DNA from: Zerene cesonia
Lineage: Eukaryota; Arthropoda; Insecta; Lepidoptera; Pieridae
Length of the DNA: 64,000 nucleotides
Direction: 5' to 3'
NCBI RefSeq assembly: GCF_012273895.1
Contig: NC_052120.1
Location: forward strand, 8,937,967 to 9,001,966
Of this stretch, positions 34,164 through 47,352 are shown piece after piece. Under the pieces are notes generated by a model. The model searched no databases. It was given only the letters and a program-made list of their open reading frames with translations, and was not told the origin of the DNA. The first letter of the stretch is position 1; each line of letters begins with the position of its first letter. A program made the translations under genes and the position numbers.

Positions 34164-34624
34164 TATGTAATAAGGAAGAAAAGCTGTATAATGTCGTTTA
34201 TAAGTTAATAACCCGACCAATTGTAATACAGCTATTTTATAAACATTCTATTACTGAAAAAAGCAGTCTTCTCGGTACAAACTTCTCTCTTCTTAAACCA
34301 TTCTTTAACTATTTATATGATATATTTCGGTATTAGTGGTTTAAAGTTCAAATCGCCTTTCGCTAATCCCAGCTATGTGACTCCTGTCTCATGTGTATGA
34401 ATTATTAAATAATCGAGACCGGCGTATCTCTTTGAATTTGTGTGAAACTTTGTAATTTGCCAACTTCATCGACAGTTAAATGGGTTTTAGTAACAAGAAC
34501 TTTTGTTTAATTTGAAATGTTTTTTGAATTACATCCGACATAATTCTTTTATAAATGTTCATTTTATTATAAGTTTGGATTTGAGTAAAAAGTGAAAAGA
34601 TTTTCATTCTTTTAATTATTGTGA

Positions 34625-34801
34625 ATCATAAATCTATACCAATATTGAAAAGCTGAAGAGTTTTTTTGTTTGTTCGAGCGCACTTATTCAGGAACTACTG
34701 GTCTGATTTGAAAATTTTTTCAGTGTTAGATAGCCCACTTATTGAGGAAGCTATAGGCTATATATGTACCACGGGCGATGCGGGGGCGTATCGCTAGTCA
34801 A
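34625..34801 (-). repeat. Non-LTR retroelement 3' end fragment
   Basis: GAAGAGTTTTTTTGTTTGTT, GGAACTACTGGTCTGATTTG, TATTGAGGAAGCTATAGGCT and CACGGGCGATGCGGGGGCGT, ending GCTAGTC. A related fragment is at 21768. No protein remains. Confidence 0.6.
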
Positions 34802-35001
34802 TAATAAAACTTGTGTATTTATGTAAAGGATATCAATAATTTTATGCAATCCACAATTGTTAAATTCAGTGAAAGGGGCTAGCTATAAATTTCCTGAAAT
34901 AACTTGGATCCCACGTACTAATTAAATTGCATATAGTAATTTTAAATAGAGGATATCCGATACAATAATGTTGTTTCTTTCAATTCCAGGTTTCAGTGAC
35001 A

Positions 35002-35016
35002 ATGCGCGAGCGGTGA
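35002..35016 (+). promoter_or_regulatory. Four-codon upstream ORF before the dachsous start
   Basis: ATGCGCGAGCGGTGA encodes MRER and stops 16 nt before the main ATG at 35033, in another frame. If this ATG lies in the mature mRNA it could lower translation of the main frame. The acceptor at 34989 places it inside the exon. Confidence 0.5.
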
Positions 35017-35032
35017 GAGCAACAGTCGCGCG

Positions 35033-36736
35033 ATGTTGCGCGCAATTATCTGTCTTCTGGTCGCCTCGGCGGCCGGCGAGCACGTACGCGAGTTCACCGT
35101 CCGAGAGAACGCCCGCGCAGGCGCCCTTGTTGGCCACCTCGGGGACGAACTGCCCGACGCCGCCCCACCGTACACCATCGTCCCGGTCCTCGGTAGTGCC
35201 GTTAATGACGACCTGAAAATAGATCCCCACACTGGAGAAATACGGACACGAGTGCCATTAGACAGAGAGAATAGGGACCATTACGCTCTAGTCGCTATCC
35301 CCGCTAGCGGTGATAATATCCGCGTAGTCGTCCGCGTGTCTGATGAGAACGATAACGCTCCCACATTCCCCACCGCGGTCATGAACGTTGAGTTCTCCGA
35401 AAACACACCTAGAGATGTCAAGAGGAAACTCAATCCCGCTAAGGATCAGGATTTAGACATTTTCAATACCCAAAGATATAATATTGTGTCGGGGAATACA
35501 GATAACGCTTTCAGACTATCATCACATAGAGAACGTGACAGCGTTCTGTATTTAGATCTTCAAATTAATGGTTTTCTTGATAGAGAAACGACAGACCATT
35601 ATGAATTGGTCATAGAAGCATTGGATGGTGGAACGCCACCCTTGCGAGGGACAATGACTGTAAATATTACTATTTTAGATGTAAATGATAACCCGCCAGT
35701 ATTCGCTGAAAGCGCATATTCAGCTATGATACCTGAAAATGCTACTGTAGGAACTGCAGTGTTGAAAGTTTTCGCTACGGACTCTGATGCAAGTGAAAAC
35801 GGTTTAATTGAATACTCTATTAATAGAAGACAGAGTGACAAAGAAAATATGTTCAAAATAGACCCAAATACAGGTGAAATTACTGTAAATAAAGCTTTAG
35901 ATTTCGAGACCAAAGAATTACATGAATTAGTCGTTGTCGCTAGAGATAAAGGCGCGCAGCCGTTAGAGACAACAGCATTTGTATCAATACGTGTTACTGA
36001 TGTAAATGATAACCAGCCTACAATTGACGTGATATTTTTAAGCGATGACGCTACGCCAAAAATATCAGAGGCGGCGCAGTTAGATGAATTCGTGGCTAGA
36101 ATATCTGTACACGATCCTGATTCGAAAACGGAGTACTCAAACGTTAACGTAACTTTAAGCGGTGGCGATGGACATTTCGATTTGCGGACGCATGATAATA
36201 TCATATACTTAGTGGTAGTTGCTTTACCGTTAGATCGCGAATCTCAGTCTTCGTACACGTTGAATGTAGTTGCAACTGATAAAGGCTCGCCTCCATTGCA
36301 CGCTTCGCGTATAATCAATCTGCGAGTGACAGATGTTAACGATAATCCCCCAGTATTTCTTGAAAGCGTTTATAAAACGAGTGTCCCAGAGGCCGCTGCG
36401 CCCGGTACTCCAGTACTGCAAGTGTCAGCCAGTGACGTAGACGAGGGTGAAAATTCGGAAATACGTTACTCTTTGCTTCCCACTCCCCAGTCAGATTGGT
36501 TCTTGATCGATGAGCGTTCTGGTCTAGTTACAACTCGATCCCGTGTCGATTGTGAGACGAATCCTATGCCGCGTTTGACGGTGGTGGCGAGTGATCGTGG
36601 TAATCCTCCTATGTCCTCAACCGCCACGTTGCTAGTGACAGTGCTGGATGTGAATGACAACGAGCCGATATTCGACCAATCCTTCTACAATGTCACCGTG
36701 CCGGAGAATGAAGCGGTCGGCAGCTGTATTTTAAAG
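35033..36736 (+). CDS. ds: Dachsous protocadherin, first coding exon (N-terminal 568 residues)
   Basis: The exon runs from the acceptor at 34989 (CAATTCCAG) to the donor at 36737 (AAAG|GTGAGC), with 568 codons ending in phase 0. The start ATG has G at -3. It opens with a signal peptide (MLRAIICLLVASAAG). Five full cadherin repeats follow, ending in calcium-binding linkers SDENDNAP (103-110), DVNDNPP (216-222), DVNDNQP (323-329), DVNDNPP (434-440) and DVNDNEP (539-545), and then the start of a sixth. LDRE motifs recur (76-79, 182-185, 400-403). Segments such as QPTIDVIFLSDDATPKISEA, VNVTLSGGDGHF, DNIIYLVVVALPLDRES and EPIFDQSFYNVTVPENEAVG match insect and vertebrate Dachsous rather than Fat. 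Family knowledge: Dachsous is a giant cell-surface protein (about 27 repeats) that binds Fat on neighbouring cells and sets planar polarity and Hippo-dependent growth. The remaining exons are not in the window. Repeat 4 carries HDPDSK in place of the usual DxD motif. Confidence 0.88.
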
Positions 36737-38741
36737 GTGAGCTTTTAAATTACTTTCTTAATCTTGTAAAATGCATGTTTATCACTTTAAAAGAATATAT
36801 TATACAAAAACGAAATCACTTTTAGTTGAAACATATATTACTATACATAACAATATATTCCACATTAGGTATAATTGCTCATTGTCATTTAAAACCTCAG
36901 ATACTCAAATTCCCATAAAAATGGTAGAAACGTTAAAAAACGCAATCTGTTTAGAAAATACAAACTTCATTACCGCAGCCAATTAAAGCTTACTGCGTTT
37001 AATGCTATACGCGACCAATATTTTTCTATAAGAATTTAAATGATAGAACTTTCTCTGCGTGTCCATGATTACAGCTTCCGATGATACATTTATAGGCCGA
37101 CCAGTCGTACGTATTAATCATAACTGTATTGGATAGAGTCATTTCATGATTGTAGGTTTTATTACGCTATTTACTCATAGAAAACTTTTGGAAACTCGGC
37201 CATTAACCCACATCTAACGATATGGTTCATTATACCCGGTCTGTATTCAAAATTTGTGAAAGTTTCTATGAGTCGTGTCGAATGATTATGTCGGGTTGTC
37301 GCTGAAAATGCCAGTGAAATGTCAGGCAACGTTTCGAGCTGTTGCTATGTAATAATTGTGGGCTATTGGATTCCTTCCTGGAGTAATTGTTGCAAGATAC
37401 GCTGTGGGAGGTATGGTGTATTCTATTAGCAGAACGCAGATTCCGTATAAAGGTTACGGTGCTTCATTTGTGGCAATAATAAGTAGATTATAATACAAGT
37501 AAAAAGTCATCGCTATCGTTATCGGTGCACGATCGAAATAAACTCGACAATTTAATTACATTAATTATTGACTTAAGTCTATTTGTATATTATCCGCTGA
37601 AGCAGTGCAGAAAGGTATCGTAGTAACGCAGTATCGTATAATAGTTGAGCCCACCAACCCCAGTATTATAACGCATTTGAAAAAATAGAATAAAGCTATG
37701 AATATAAGTTCAGGGGAATTTTACACAAATACTTCATAGTACATATAATGAATATTCTATCGTGCCGGCATTAGACGTTGTAACAATTTTATTATTACGT
37801 ATTTTAATCAAGTCAATCCATAACGAGGACCAGTACTCGAGAGTTAATACACACGCCTCCCCTTTATCCTCCATCATAACGAAGCGCGAACGCAATATAT
37901 CTCGGAATTTATTTAATAACAAAACTTTACTTCGTCCCACTAAAACTTATCAACAATCTTTAAACATTGTTCGTACGCAATTACGATAAACAAGTCTCGA
38001 CAATTAGTTATTGAGACAGATCAATTTCTTTTATCTGCTCCCCGCCCGGGATGCGAATTTGTTAAAAAACCACCTGATTTTCATTAAATCTTATCGGTCG
38101 AATCCGTCAGGTAATAACTTACGGTTAATTCGTTTTAATATACGAAACATAGTCATAAGTGTGGGATATAAATCTATCTTATGGAGTGATGTGAGTTTCG
38201 GCGAGGGCTGGATCGCATCGCAAATTGCGATCTAAATTGAAATTTAAACAGCGTATGGTGCCTGAGGCGCTTCAACCAATAAGCTTTTGGCGGGCGACTG
38301 GAATTGTATATGACAAGTTTGTATAAAGTAATTTACTATCGCTAGTTTATGTGGGTTATTGTTTATTGTTTTTTAAATTTCGATGTATATTATTCAAGTG
38401 TATGTAATAACATCGTAATTTAATAATAATTTGGTTGACGAGTTTACTTAAAATTTATATATTTTAGTTTCCTAACATATTGTTCCACATTAATTAACTA
38501 AAATGAAAAAGTCTGATTCCAATAGTTGATATTCAAATCTTTTCAAATTAGCGAATATATTTGGACCAATTAACTAATTTAATTGATTTTGCACCTGTAG
38601 GTGTAACTTTCAATACATTTATTATGTAACTGCGTGGGCATTTAACCTTGTTATGGTTTGGCTAGCAATTATGTTTGCAACTTCCGTTCACATACATATT
38701 GTTTATGCAAGTCAATAATATAACCTTTTTTATTTAAATGG

Positions 38742-38915
38742 GAGATACCCGACAATTTATAATATATATTGCATACATGAAGAACGTCTGAACCAATCTG
38801 AATGAATTTTGTTGAAAGTTGAAGACCTGAAAAAGGACATAACATAGTTTTCATCCCGGAACTCCCACGGGAATGCGAGCTATCCTGGGAAAACCCTAGG
38901 TCTGTCTAAAAAAAT
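38742..38915 (-). repeat. Interspersed repeat family F-like fragment
   Basis: AATGGGAGATACCCGACAAT, TCTGAACCAATCTGAATGAA, CATCCCGGAACTCCCACGGG and GCTATCCTGGGAAAACCCTA. The CCCGGAA...CCCACGGGA phrase recurs at about 62960 and is common in lepidopteran retroelement ends. The strand is uncertain. Confidence 0.5.
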
Positions 38916-41064
38916 TTCCTTCCATGCAATTGTAATTTTCATTCAATACGACATTATTTCGTAAACGACACCTCGAACAACAATAGCATATATCTTGCAT
39001 ATACTAAGTTCCCTATGATATGTTAATATACATTAAATTCTCATATAAGGTTATCGGCCTAGCCTGTACCCATTACGTATTTACGCTAGAACATCGCACG
39101 TGATTAGTATTTCTATCGTTTCATTATATTGGCTCGCTCTGTCCTACATTATTAGCTAAAGATGCTTTATCAGATTTCCTTATACGTGCTGAAGCAGATA
39201 AGAGATTTTTTCGCCAACGGGTAGGGCTAGTTGTTTCTGTGAAAGCATTATGATAGACGGCCGTGATATCCCCATTAGTGAATAGATGCGGTTTTTTCTC
39301 GGCGCTAAAAACGATGCAGCGTTTACTGAGAGTAACTGTTTGTGGAATTTGTAAAGTGATCTGTATTTTTAATATAGTAACAAATCACTATTGATTCTAA
39401 TATTATTAATGACCGATTTGTATGAAAATTTTGTACATATATAGTTTGGGACAAGGAAATCCACGAGAACAGGAATTATTTGCGGAAAACCCCTTAGACT
39501 GTCCTCTTTTTGCTACGCGGGTGAAGCCGTAGTATGTGGGTATGACTGGACTTTAAAAATGTTAATGTTTCTTAGGTATCTTTTAGCTCTATTACATAAG
39601 TATAGATTGAGGAAAGTATGATTATATTGAAGAACTATTGCCCCAATAGGTTTATCTATATTTTACAATAATATCCGTATAAACGACTAATTAGACTGAG
39701 CTACCAATGTGCTTCTGGGATGTAAGAGTAGGTACTTCTTAAAATAAATATTGTATATTGTTTGCATCAATCCTGGTTGTTGAAACTACATCCACTGAAT
39801 CATTTCAGAACATTGCATTGCATTCATATATTATAAGTATTTTAAAATACACGCGGAACTTAGAAGGAAATGGCTATGAAGCATTTGCCTTTCATATGCT
39901 TCTATCTCATTATTTGATTACACACGGGCTTACATTCGTATTTAGCATGTTATATTTTCAATGGCTTTATAATACTCCATTTGAACGTTGCAAATTATAA
40001 GTTACAATGTACAGATTAGATGGGATATGATCACAAAGCGATCGAGATAGCGGCGTACGTGTGCCTACTCGGGATCGAAGTAAATACAATTGTTGGGATT
40101 GTGAGAATGTGTGGAGGCATTTAACGTTTAGGTCTCGTATATAGTGACATCGGGATTGAACTTGTTTCGCGCACTGTACTTTAATTAAATGTTTTGGTTA
40201 GATTGAACTCATGTTGCTTGGTGTCTGTCTTATGAAAGTAGTTCTATGTTTAAAATTTATTTGGTTTTTATTACATAAAGCAATCTTAATTTATTTGTGT
40301 ATTTAATTTTTTTAACAAGTTGGAATGGAAATAAATATATAAATATCTATCTAAATATCACATCTACAGGAAAAAGATTGCCAATAGTATTTTAACTGTA
40401 TTTAAATGTTTTATATAGATATAAACACTAAATTTCCCCATTTATACGCCGACGTAGTTCAAGATTGTTTCCCAATACGGGTAATGCCTGAATTTTAATC
40501 GTTATGCTTATGGAGCTTGAATAGACTGTTTGAAACGGTTTATTATATTAGAGTTATATTCTCATTCAATTACAATGTCCTCTATTTAAAGGATACAATG
40601 AAAAATCGGCGAAATACCACACATAAATGTTGGAGGTTTGTGTGTTTAAACAGTTATTGGTGATAGTTATTAAAAAGTTTAAAATTGGGGTGTCGAAAGA
40701 AATAATTTAGTTCTAATATGCTATATAGAATAGACTGCATAAAAATTAACACTTACCAGTCTTTTATACGATTTAAAAATCTGTTAGTGTTGTTCGGTTT
40801 TGTTTATTTGTTCTTTAGTTTAGAACATACCAACACGGAGTATGAAATATGAATCCATCACGTCTTTCCGAAAAGCCAACTGTGTTTCGCGACACCTGCT
40901 TAATACACGTCAGAGTTTATGTCAAAACGGCATGAAGATTTATTACTTACGCTTTTCACAAATAGCGCCCACATTAGCAGTCTTTAAACTACATCAGTAG
41001 CGGTACTGCCGGCTAACATCTTCAATAACCTGATAAGATACGGCAGCCATGTTGGATTCCGCGC

Positions 41065-41078
41065 GTTGCCATGGTTAC
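41065..41078. promoter_or_regulatory. X-box-like RFX motif
   Basis: GTTGCCATGGTTAC is a near-palindrome matching the RFX X-box consensus (GTTNCCATGGNAAC) except at one position. It sits in a short CpG-rich patch (GCGCG on both sides) inside the presumed dachsous intron. Chance occurrence is possible. Confidence 0.25.
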
Positions 41079-43185
41079 CGCTTGATTGCGCGCGTAGGAT
41101 GGGCACCCGCGTTTTTGCGTTTAGTTCGAAATTCCTAATTTATTTTTTTAATCCATGGACTTGGTTTCGAATGAATGTATTTTTGGTAGTATTGAATATG
41201 AATTCAAACATTAATTTCACGTCATTAATGTTCTTTATTAATATGATACTTGTCTGGGGTTAAGCAATGTGTCAACACAGGAATTCATTCTGAATATAAC
41301 GTCTTAGCCTATATGACGACTATACCTTCGATGAAAAGCATTTTCGTCTGTCATAATAAGCAATGCATATTTCATACGAATAAAAAACTGTACTGCAAAA
41401 ATAGCGTTGTTGTCCTTTGCATTGCCGTAACTCATAACCATATTTTATAAATACAATACAAGAACTTTTATTATTCCATTACGACGATCCAGCAGCAATA
41501 AATTAAATTATTGTTCAATAATACCATAGCATGTGGATGCCATTGACTATGGGTGATCCTCTTATCTCGGTCTGCCATTTTAATGAATCTATACGTGAGT
41601 GAAGGCTCCTCAATAAATTGGTCTAGCAAAACTTAAATAGTCGTAAACACCCGCAGGACACGTTCCCTTATGGTTCATAGTCACGCGATTGTTAATGATG
41701 TAACCGTTTAGATTTATGGGCCTGAATTCCGTTCAACCAGAGCCTGAGATTTAAAAAGTTAATGGAAATTTCAAATAACGTATTATTTATTGTTACTCCA
41801 ACTCGCTCTTTGTGTCACATGCAAATTTGTTTTTAAATTTGGAACACAATTTTGTTCGAATATAGAATAGCCAATGGTTTACTATAGAATTAAATTATAA
41901 TTCTGCATTTCATATTCCATAAATAAAAGTAATATTTATTTAATTGACGTTAAGAAAACTTAAACCTTTTCATCCTCAGCTTAGTATTTATAATAAATAC
42001 GTGCCATTATGTAAATGAAAGTGCAGTTTGCATCACGATCATTTCGATTTCGATTTCTCTCAAGATCACTGTCCATTAAGTTATGCGCATCGAAAATGAA
42101 TCGCGTGCATTACCACAGATTAATTACTGATATAACGCGTTGTATAAATCTGTTTGTTACTGGTAACAGTTTTCTAATTTTAACGTGTGGTAACACGCAT
42201 CGATTGTTAAAAAAAATATATATTTCCTATGCATATGATTGTTTCACTTTCCTATATCGGTTACGAGGGCGTTTATGCAATAATTTGCATAGCATATAGT
42301 TTCCTTCGTTATATATGAGCTAATGTAGGCTCAAATGTATGAAATAACACACAATTGAAAATGATTGTTATGATTAGGAGTTGAGTATGAGATATTGACG
42401 TACAGGAGCGATTAGTGGTAGTAGGAAAGTAATTTTTATGTTACTTCTCTTTAGGAGCGTGAATTATTTGAGCTCTAAATATAATATGTATCTATAAAAC
42501 TACAATAAGTAATACATGTTGAGCATGACAGTTTTTAAAACATAAATAAAAGGTCTTTAAAACTAACCGTCCATTAATGTTAATTTTTAAGTTTAAAATT
42601 TATAAAACAACAATGAAGTAAAACGAAAGTATGCATAATTAATTTCATTCAAAGTTTTCTTAAGGATGCATGTATAAAACATATCCAAAAGGAAATAATT
42701 ATTTATTCACGTTAATAAATATAAGACTTAATATCTTTCTCATAATCCTTGAAATTGTTATCGAAATAATTAATGTAATGAACAGAGTTTATAGATATAC
42801 CTTGTGTGGTCGTATGGTATTTATGAAATTCGTTGCTCACCTGGTAGACCTTCGGAGTATATTGGTTCGGATCGTTAAAATTTGTTTTTATTCCCCGCGT
42901 TTGCTAAGTAAGCAGTAATGAGGGTCTGTTCTTTCTCATTAATAATTACTATTGAATTAATTACATCGACTGTAGGGCAAGTGGTATTTACTGTTATTAA
43001 TGGCAAAACTTACAGTTTTTAATTGCTTCTTAATTCATTTATGTATTTTATTGGTTTAATTAATTGGATTAAATAAATCTACGGGAAAAAATAATTTGTT
43101 GCATATTTTGTTTTATGTGATATCTCTCGTATGAAACTATACATTTCGTAATATGCGAAATCAGCATTCAAGGCATTTTTTTTAT

Positions 43186-43370
43186 GTCATCGTCGGCAAT
43201 GGAGCTGGTGGGTCGCCTGATGGTAAGCGCTACCACCGCCCATGAACATTAGGAGAGGCATAAGGTCGAATACAGATCTTACGCTTCTACAAATGGATTG
43301 CCAAAATTCAAATTGAAAAGGGATTAAGAAAGGATTAACGAGAGGAATAAAGGATATGGGTATAAAATAT
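43186..43370 (+). repeat. Interspersed repeat family D, copy 5
   Basis: CATCGTCGGCAATGGAGCTG, GGTCGCCTGATGGTAAGCGC, ACCGCCCATGAACATTAGGA and CTACAAATGGATTGCCAAAA, then AAGAAAGGATTAACGAGAGG. This is a well-preserved member of the second subgroup. Confidence 0.8.
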
Positions 43371-46300
43371 TTCACTGTTAATGTTACTTAATGTATTGCA
43401 GACAAAAACGAGTTTAAAACTATAACAAACCCCAGCATGGCCCAATAAACGCGATGAAAGTGAAAATTTACAATGGCGTCGTAAAAACCGGCATAAATGT
43501 CTGTCCTCTATCTTAATGAAATTACGGTTTACCGTTCTTCACTTATGCTAGGTTATTTATATCCATACTTAATGCCATATAATACGTAAGTTATTATGGA
43601 GCAAGCCTTTCGGTTTCAAAAGAGACCTTTTTTCACACACACAAACACACAAAATGTGACGTTGAGAGTCAAAATGTATAAGATAATTTTTTTTTATAAA
43701 ATAATATATATTAGTTGCATTGTGGAATGTTGATTTAAAAACTCTATATTAAATCGGTATCTATAACAAAAATATAATCTATTATTAATAATTAAACACA
43801 CATCGATCATTGTGACATAAAAAATAAACTTACAACGAAAACAATTCTTATTTTATGTTAGTAAAAGATAAAAACAATCGACATTGAGAGTGTTTGTCAT
43901 GTTTTAATAGCGCTGTAGATAAAAATGTCCACGGGAACATTACGGTATAATTCATTGCTAGTGTTAAAAAAGATTTATTATTCACCGTTCGGTTAGGATG
44001 CCTAATTATAGATTTCACCTTTGTTTTCTCATAACAACAGGGATAATGTAAATTACATTCCTTTATTCGGATAATTGAAATTCGAAATTATATATTTAAA
44101 TAAATGACATCTATGGTACACCATAATTTTAATACTTGATAAAACATGCTATACTGTTAGCCATTAAGAATGAAAAAGTTTCGAACTGTCATGTTTAAAA
44201 TTCGAACGTCAATCCACAGACTTGATAGCGATAAACTACAGCCTACACATTGGGCTCTATTTTTATCATCCTTCCACAAACGCATGTAGCAATTAAGCAT
44301 CGCAATGCGCATTATTATTCGCTTTATATAATACAAGAATGTCTTGTAAAATGATATGTCCGCGGACTCCCGCGTGTCTGATCGATTGCATTCAGTACTT
44401 ATAAGGTACGAGGATTAATATTTAGTTTTGTTAATGCTTTTTACTTTTATTAAAATATCGCGGTAACTCGTGGCGGAGTTTTGTAGTCGTACGCCTTTAC
44501 AGTCTGAGTAATTACAATTACAGATATAATTTCATATTATGAACAGAATATCATGAAAGATTACGATGTATAGCGGCTTATTTTCCTAGAAATACATACA
44601 ATCAATTAAAGTGTTTATTTCATTGGCCTGTTTTTATTCAATTAATGAATGTAACATTTCATACGTAATGAATTTTATTTATACTTTTATTTTTTTTTCA
44701 TTATGAAAAATTATGATGATCAGCAGAGCCTAATGCCTATGACTTTTAAGTAATCTTGAAGAATATCATAATCTATAAAATTAGGGATCCTCCAATATGT
44801 CGTATTATGTGAGAGTAATGTTATTATTTTCTTAAAATTATATGATATAAGAAAGAAAAGAACTCCGTTTCGAAAATTTTCCTAAAATAGACATTATGCA
44901 ATCTAGAATTAATTATATTTATTTTAAAGACGACATATTAAAGTGACTCTTTAAATTGAAATCTGATAAACATAACCAATATGTCATAATTTATGAATAA
45001 AATATTTTATTTATATTTTCAGTGCGTCACTATATAAGGAAACATATTAATTATCAATGTTATGTTCAAGCGGAATTTCTATTATAAACAATATGGCAAC
45101 ATTCCGAATAGAGTCAGACCATTTTAAGAAAAGTAAAATTAAAAATAAACATCTTTAATAGTGTAGATGCGTTGAAATAAATGTGAATTAAGATACAATA
45201 TAAATGTCACAAGATGTAAGCAAAAACCTAGTTTTGAAAGCCTTTATACGTCAAGAATTTTAATGATGGCAATGTTTTTACTCCGTGCGCTATTGAATGG
45301 ATATTAAAAATCGCATCTTAATTGACTCTGATACTATATTTAAACTCCAATGACACGATAGAGTTACATCTAGCTTTTCTTTAATTAAAAAGCCATGGGA
45401 TAAATTCTTTTTTTAAACAAGAATACGGATAATTTATTTAGGTAATTTATTAATATGATTTGGCCAACCATGAACAGAATATATTGCGTAAATATGCTGT
45501 ATCTTAATGCTCTATAAGTATAAAATATAATTACAAAAGATTTGCTATAAAACAAAGTGTACATTACACAACTAACAAAAAAGTTTTTATATTTCACAGA
45601 TCAAAAGATAAAGTAAATGCTGGCAACAAATAAAAAAGAAAAAGCTGTTGTAAACCAGTGATCGTGAACAATTGGTTCATTTAGTCTTATTTGATACACC
45701 TATGATACGGGGTGGCTATGGCCAAGTTATTTCTGCCCATGTCAGCTACATTTAACGTAGACAGCTAATGTGGCTAGAAAAAGATTGCATTACCCGATGC
45801 ATTCCCACATCTCAGTACATTTACTTTTTGCCGTCCCAGGGCTGAAACGGTTAATACTAAATTGAATTTTTATGATGCGATTAGTACTTTATTTAAATAT
45901 TTTTTTATGTTTTCTGATATTTAATTCGTATATTAATCAACTCGTCTTGCTTTTTACGTCAATTGACAATTCATTGTGTTCTCAATAACATCGCTGACAT
46001 ATGGATCGTAATGGGTTCTTTAGTATTTCAAGAAATGTATTGTTTGTAGAATGACTACCATAGATATACGAGTTCTTGTAGTCTGAGTATAACTTGGTAG
46101 TTCGTAAATTAAAATGTGTTTTTAAATAAAAAAAGAAATCGTCATATAGAAGAAAAGAAAGGAAATTATCGAAAAAGCATTGTACAATAGTTTAAAAATT
46201 TTCGTCTGAATTATAATGGATCTATTAAACACAAGGATTACGCGATAAAGGTTAATTTAAACCAATATATTATATCAATTTCTGTGACGACATATTTAAT

Positions 46301-47118
46301 AAGATTTTGCAATATATTTTTGTAGTCAGTACACATTTCGTCGATGTATAATTTTAATCTGGCAATGCTACATGCTTCTTAAAATAGCGGGAAATAACAT
46401 AAAATGCTACAGAGATTTGATTAATTTAAAAAGAACAAAAAGTTCTATATCGAATTGCTTATATTTTTTGTCAAATTTGATCTACTCTAATTACAAAATC
46501 TAAAATCGATTTAAAATATTTCAATGAACATTATACATATTCGGAAACTATAATTTATAATATTCATTACACATAGCTGTTAATTGCTAAACCGTTATAG
46601 AAATTCAATTAAAACAACGCGGTGTGCTGTCTTTTTAAAAATATACTTTTATAACATTTTAGTTACTTTTTAAAACGGATATTAAGACTATAGTGTAGCG
46701 AAATTAATCGAGAAATATGATTGGATATTAATCGCATCACGTTAAATGTGAATCTATTATCGGGTGGAGTGGTAAAATGTGTTTTATCACTCGACATTAA
46801 GGTGCTAATTTGTGCGCGCGTTCGTCGGATATATTTTTACCCACTAGGCTTTATTCAAAGGAGTTAAGGTCATTGGCTGGATTCCACGAGTATGAAGCGA
46901 TATTGTAACGACACAGATGACAGGCGTGCTCAATCGGGTTTAAATTTTTAATATTCGTTTAATTTATTAAACGCGTTACGACAGAGTGGATGTGTGATAC
47001 GTTAGTTATTTTAATATGGTCACTGGGTGAATTAAATATAACGTTGGCGTGTTGTAAATTGTGCTAAGATCATCTGAATTGTACTATGTCTGTTCTGGTG
47101 TTTGTACTGTTTTTTATT

Positions 47119-47352
47119 CCTACTAGTCTAAGGCATAAGAAGTAAACTGCGTTAAAAGGCCTTATCCTACTAGTCTAAGGCATAAGAAGTAAACTGCGTT
47201 AAAAGGCCTTATCCTACTAGTCTAAGGCATAAGAAGTAAACTACGTTAAAAGGCCTTATCCTACTAGTCTAAGGCATAAGAAGTAAACTGCGTTAAAAGG
47301 CCTTATCCTATTAGTCTAAGGCATAAGAAGTAAACTACGTTAAAAGGCCTAC
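47119..47352 (+). repeat. 47-bp minisatellite, five copies
   Basis: Units begin CCTACTAGTCTAAGGCATAA at 47119, 47166, 47213, 47260 and (as CCTATTAGTC) 47307. The spacing is exactly 47 bp each time. Copies differ at one site in the middle (ACTGCG in copies 1, 2 and 4; ACTACG in copies 3 and 5). The last unit fades into GGCCTACAGCC. No spacers separate the units, so it is not a CRISPR array. Confidence 0.95.

Larger units (their letters stand above)
27064..34989 (+). other. Probable first intron of dachsous, or intergenic DNA
   Basis: Nearly 8 kb without a recognised coding exon. It contains repeats of families E (29872), F (30940), D (33366), A (33979) and a retroelement end (34625). A CpG-rich patch at 31320-31470 stands out. 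The remainder is AT-rich with nothing I can name. Confidence 0.5.
36737..47118 (+). other. Probable long dachsous intron, left part
   Basis: About 10 kb without a recognised exon. Later Dachsous repeats (more DxNDN linkers) do not appear in any frame here or further right, so the next exon should lie beyond 64000. The sequence is AT-rich. It holds repeats at 38742 (family F) and 43186 (family D), an X-box-like motif at 41065, and no RNA gene that I can recognise. Confidence 0.5.

Noticed and set aside
35599..36204. 201-codon open frame on the minus strand
   Set aside because: It is the complement of the dachsous cadherin exon, and its product resembles no family.
47119..47352. Possible CRISPR array
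   Set aside because: The units follow each other with no spacers, and the genome is an animal's; it is a minisatellite.
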